From Bacteroidia bacterium (lineage in GTDB: Bacteria; Bacteroidota; Bacteroidia; B-17B0; Aurantibacillaceae): 64,000 bases of DNA. Where the stretch lies: assembly GCA_016787895.1 (NCBI GenBank), contig JAEUTN010000016.1, positions 46,733 to 110,732 on the forward strand, read 5' to 3'. Numbering within the stretch: position 1 is the stretch's first letter; each line of letters starts with the position of its first letter. Shown piece after piece: positions 63,177-64,000 of the stretch. The notes below the pieces were generated by a model. That model worked only from the letters and a program-made list of their open reading frames with translations. It was not told the origin of the DNA and did not search any database. Made by a program: the position numbers and the translations under genes.

Positions 63177-63367
63177 AGCTAACAGCGGTCTTGCGCCAGC
63201 CGGACAGAACCCTGCGTAAGCAAACGCTGTTTTTCTAAAGGCCCGCTCCGCGGACGGGACTTTGTGGCGCGTTTGCTTCAAAATCTTTATCTTCACGGTG
63301 GACTTGCGTTTGGTTAGCAGCAAAAGTTTGCGAGATGCGGCCGGCGCAAGGCCGCCAAACGTTAGGC
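63177..63367 (+). repeat. attC site of cassette 2
   Basis: 191 bases. R'' AGCTAAC (63177-63183), R' GTTAGGC (63361-63367). Arms GCGGTCTTGCGCC (63185-63197) and GGCGCAAGGCCGC (63343-63355) pair at 12 of 13 positions. The inner hairpin AAGCAAACGC (63218-63227) with GCGTTTGCTT (63269-63278) encloses CCCG and TCCGCGGA palindromes. R'' extends to GCAGCTAAC, the complement of the cassette 2 start GTTAGCTGC. Confidence 0.85.
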
Positions 63368-63827
63368 GAAACCAAGCCAACGGACGTAAATTTAAAAAGG
63401 ACACGCACGGCCGACGCACGCGCCGAAAAACCAAACCTCGGTTGGACACCAGAACTCACAAAGACCAATACCCAATAGCATCTCGGTAAGTTTGTTTTTC
63501 GGCCGGACCGCACATCAACCCTCACCCACCCGCAAAGTCATCGCACGGCGGACAGCAGACAAGTTAATTTCGCTTCGACAGGCCGACTCACAAGCGGACC
63601 GCACGAAATCTACTTCAGGTTTTGGGTTTTCGGGACAAAATAAAATAGACCTCGGTAAAAAAAAGTACTCTAAAAAACGGGTTGACGTCGGGACGTCAAC
63701 CAAAACCTGGCTTGGCATCGCCTAACACCAAGCAAGGCTTATGCCGCGCATTTCGATTTTGTAGTTTCGGTCGGACATTCGTATATTTAAATATTCGGAC
63801 GGCGGCACAAGCCCTGCTTGGAAAACG
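63362..63827 (+). other. Cassette 3, 466 bases, no convincing ORF
   Basis: It runs from TTAGGCGAAACC to the attC4 R' core. The only plus-strand ATG is inside attC4 at 63741; alternative-start frames are short and their translations look like random GC-rich sequence. A 67-codon minus-strand frame (63718-63515) exists but is not supported. Just before the attC there is a perfect hairpin, GGTTGACGTC / GACGTCAACC (63680-63701). Its first 173 bases are repeated in the next cassette. Confidence 0.7.
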
Positions 63828-63833
63828 TTAGGC
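63720..63833 (+). repeat. attC site of cassette 3
   Basis: 114 bases. R'' GCCTAAC (63720-63726), R' GTTAGGC (63827-63833), perfectly complementary. Long arms CCAAGCAAGGCTTATGCCGC and GCGGCACAAGCCCTGCTTGG pair at 18 of 20. It lacks the nested second hairpin of the two preceding sites. R'' extended to TCGCCTAAC is complementary to the cassette start GTTAGGCGA. Confidence 0.85.
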
Positions 63834-64000
63834 GAAACCAAGCCAACGGACATTAATAAAAAAAGGACACGCACGGCGGACGCACGCGCCGAAAAAACAA
63901 ACCTCGGTTGGACACCAGAACCCTCAAAGACCTATACCCAATAGCATTTCGGTAAGTTTGTTTTTCGGCCGGACCGCACATCAACCCTCCCCTACCCGCC
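63828..64000 (+). other. Cassette 4, incomplete; near-copy of cassette 3
   Basis: The 173 bases present align without gaps to the beginning of cassette 3 with about 12 differences (roughly 93% identity). No ORF in this part. It continues beyond the window. Confidence 0.8.

Noticed and set aside
61813..63361. Terminal inverted repeats of insertion sequences
   Set aside because: The units lack a transposase and target duplications, and neighbouring units share the border GTT as integron cassettes do.
63147..63525. Overlapping minus-strand ORFs in the attC3/cassette 3 region
   Set aside because: They cross the attC palindrome and give low-complexity, Arg/Ala/Phe-rich translations; not conserved in frame between cassettes 3 and 4 (the copy in cassette 4 acquires an early stop).
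63492..63725. 77-codon plus-strand frame in cassette 3
   Set aside because: It needs a TTG start, has no ribosome-binding or promoter signal, and its translation shows no domain-like pattern.
61740..64000. CRISPR array or retron
   Set aside because: Repeats are long, imperfect palindromes with variable spacing and contain ORF-bearing segments; no cas or reverse transcriptase gene. The attC rules explain them better.

Overview
The window is a piece of a Bacteroidota chromosome. The evidence is several proteins with type IX secretion (T9SS) C-terminal signals (both the short type A tail and the gliding-motility-type B domain), the gliding lipoprotein GldB, a PorE-like periplasmic protein, choice-of-anchor-B proteins, and many upstream regions carrying the Bacteroidota -7 promoter box TAnnTTTG. 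The order or family cannot be fixed from sequence reading alone.

Layout. 1-15.8 kb: edge of an SGNH-type hydrolase, serC, a WG-repeat protein, a Nudix hydrolase divergent from ribBA, two large T9SS cargo proteins, a STAS-Fur pair, an NlpC/P60 hydrolase and an S41 peptidase. 15.9-26.9 kb: an inorganic-carbon uptake locus with dabA-dabB (DUF2309 plus NuoL-like subunit), two SulP anion transporters, an outer-membrane porin and a beta-carbonic anhydrase, interleaved with three small unrecognised membrane-anchored proteins. 27-46 kb: a 3-hydroxybutyrate dehydrogenase-like SDR, a palindromic repeat, an ABC exporter, a Cys/His-rich membrane protein, T9SS cargo, a BamA/TamA-like barrel, two tandem choice-of-anchor-B proteins, 3-hydroxyacyl-CoA dehydrogenase, HTTM protein, methyltransferase, the ligA-msrC-MBL cluster and two paralogous barrels. 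46.2-46.9 kb: tandem structured repeats beside tRNA-His. 47-61.7 kb: a giant T9SS type B protein, der, a haem-binding lipoprotein, a PorE-like protein, dxs, a RelE/ParE toxin-antitoxin pair, gldB, a PorT-like barrel, accB and accC.

61.8-64 kb: the right end is an integron-type gene cassette array. Four attC-like sites separate cassettes. Each complete cassette begins with TTRNNN and ends with the complementary R'' motif, as expected if it circularises through its own attC. No integrase is in the window, so what is visible is a cluster of attC sites lacking integrase (CALIN) starting just behind the accC terminator. Two of the sites share a nested internal hairpin whose stem bases co-vary, and one ORF-less cassette is present twice (second copy cut by the window edge).

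Two regulatory patterns recur: many genes have the -7 box only 4-10 bases before the start codon, suggesting leaderless or near-leaderless mRNAs (several with GTG or TTG starts), and in two places the intrinsic terminator of one gene contains the -7 box of the next.
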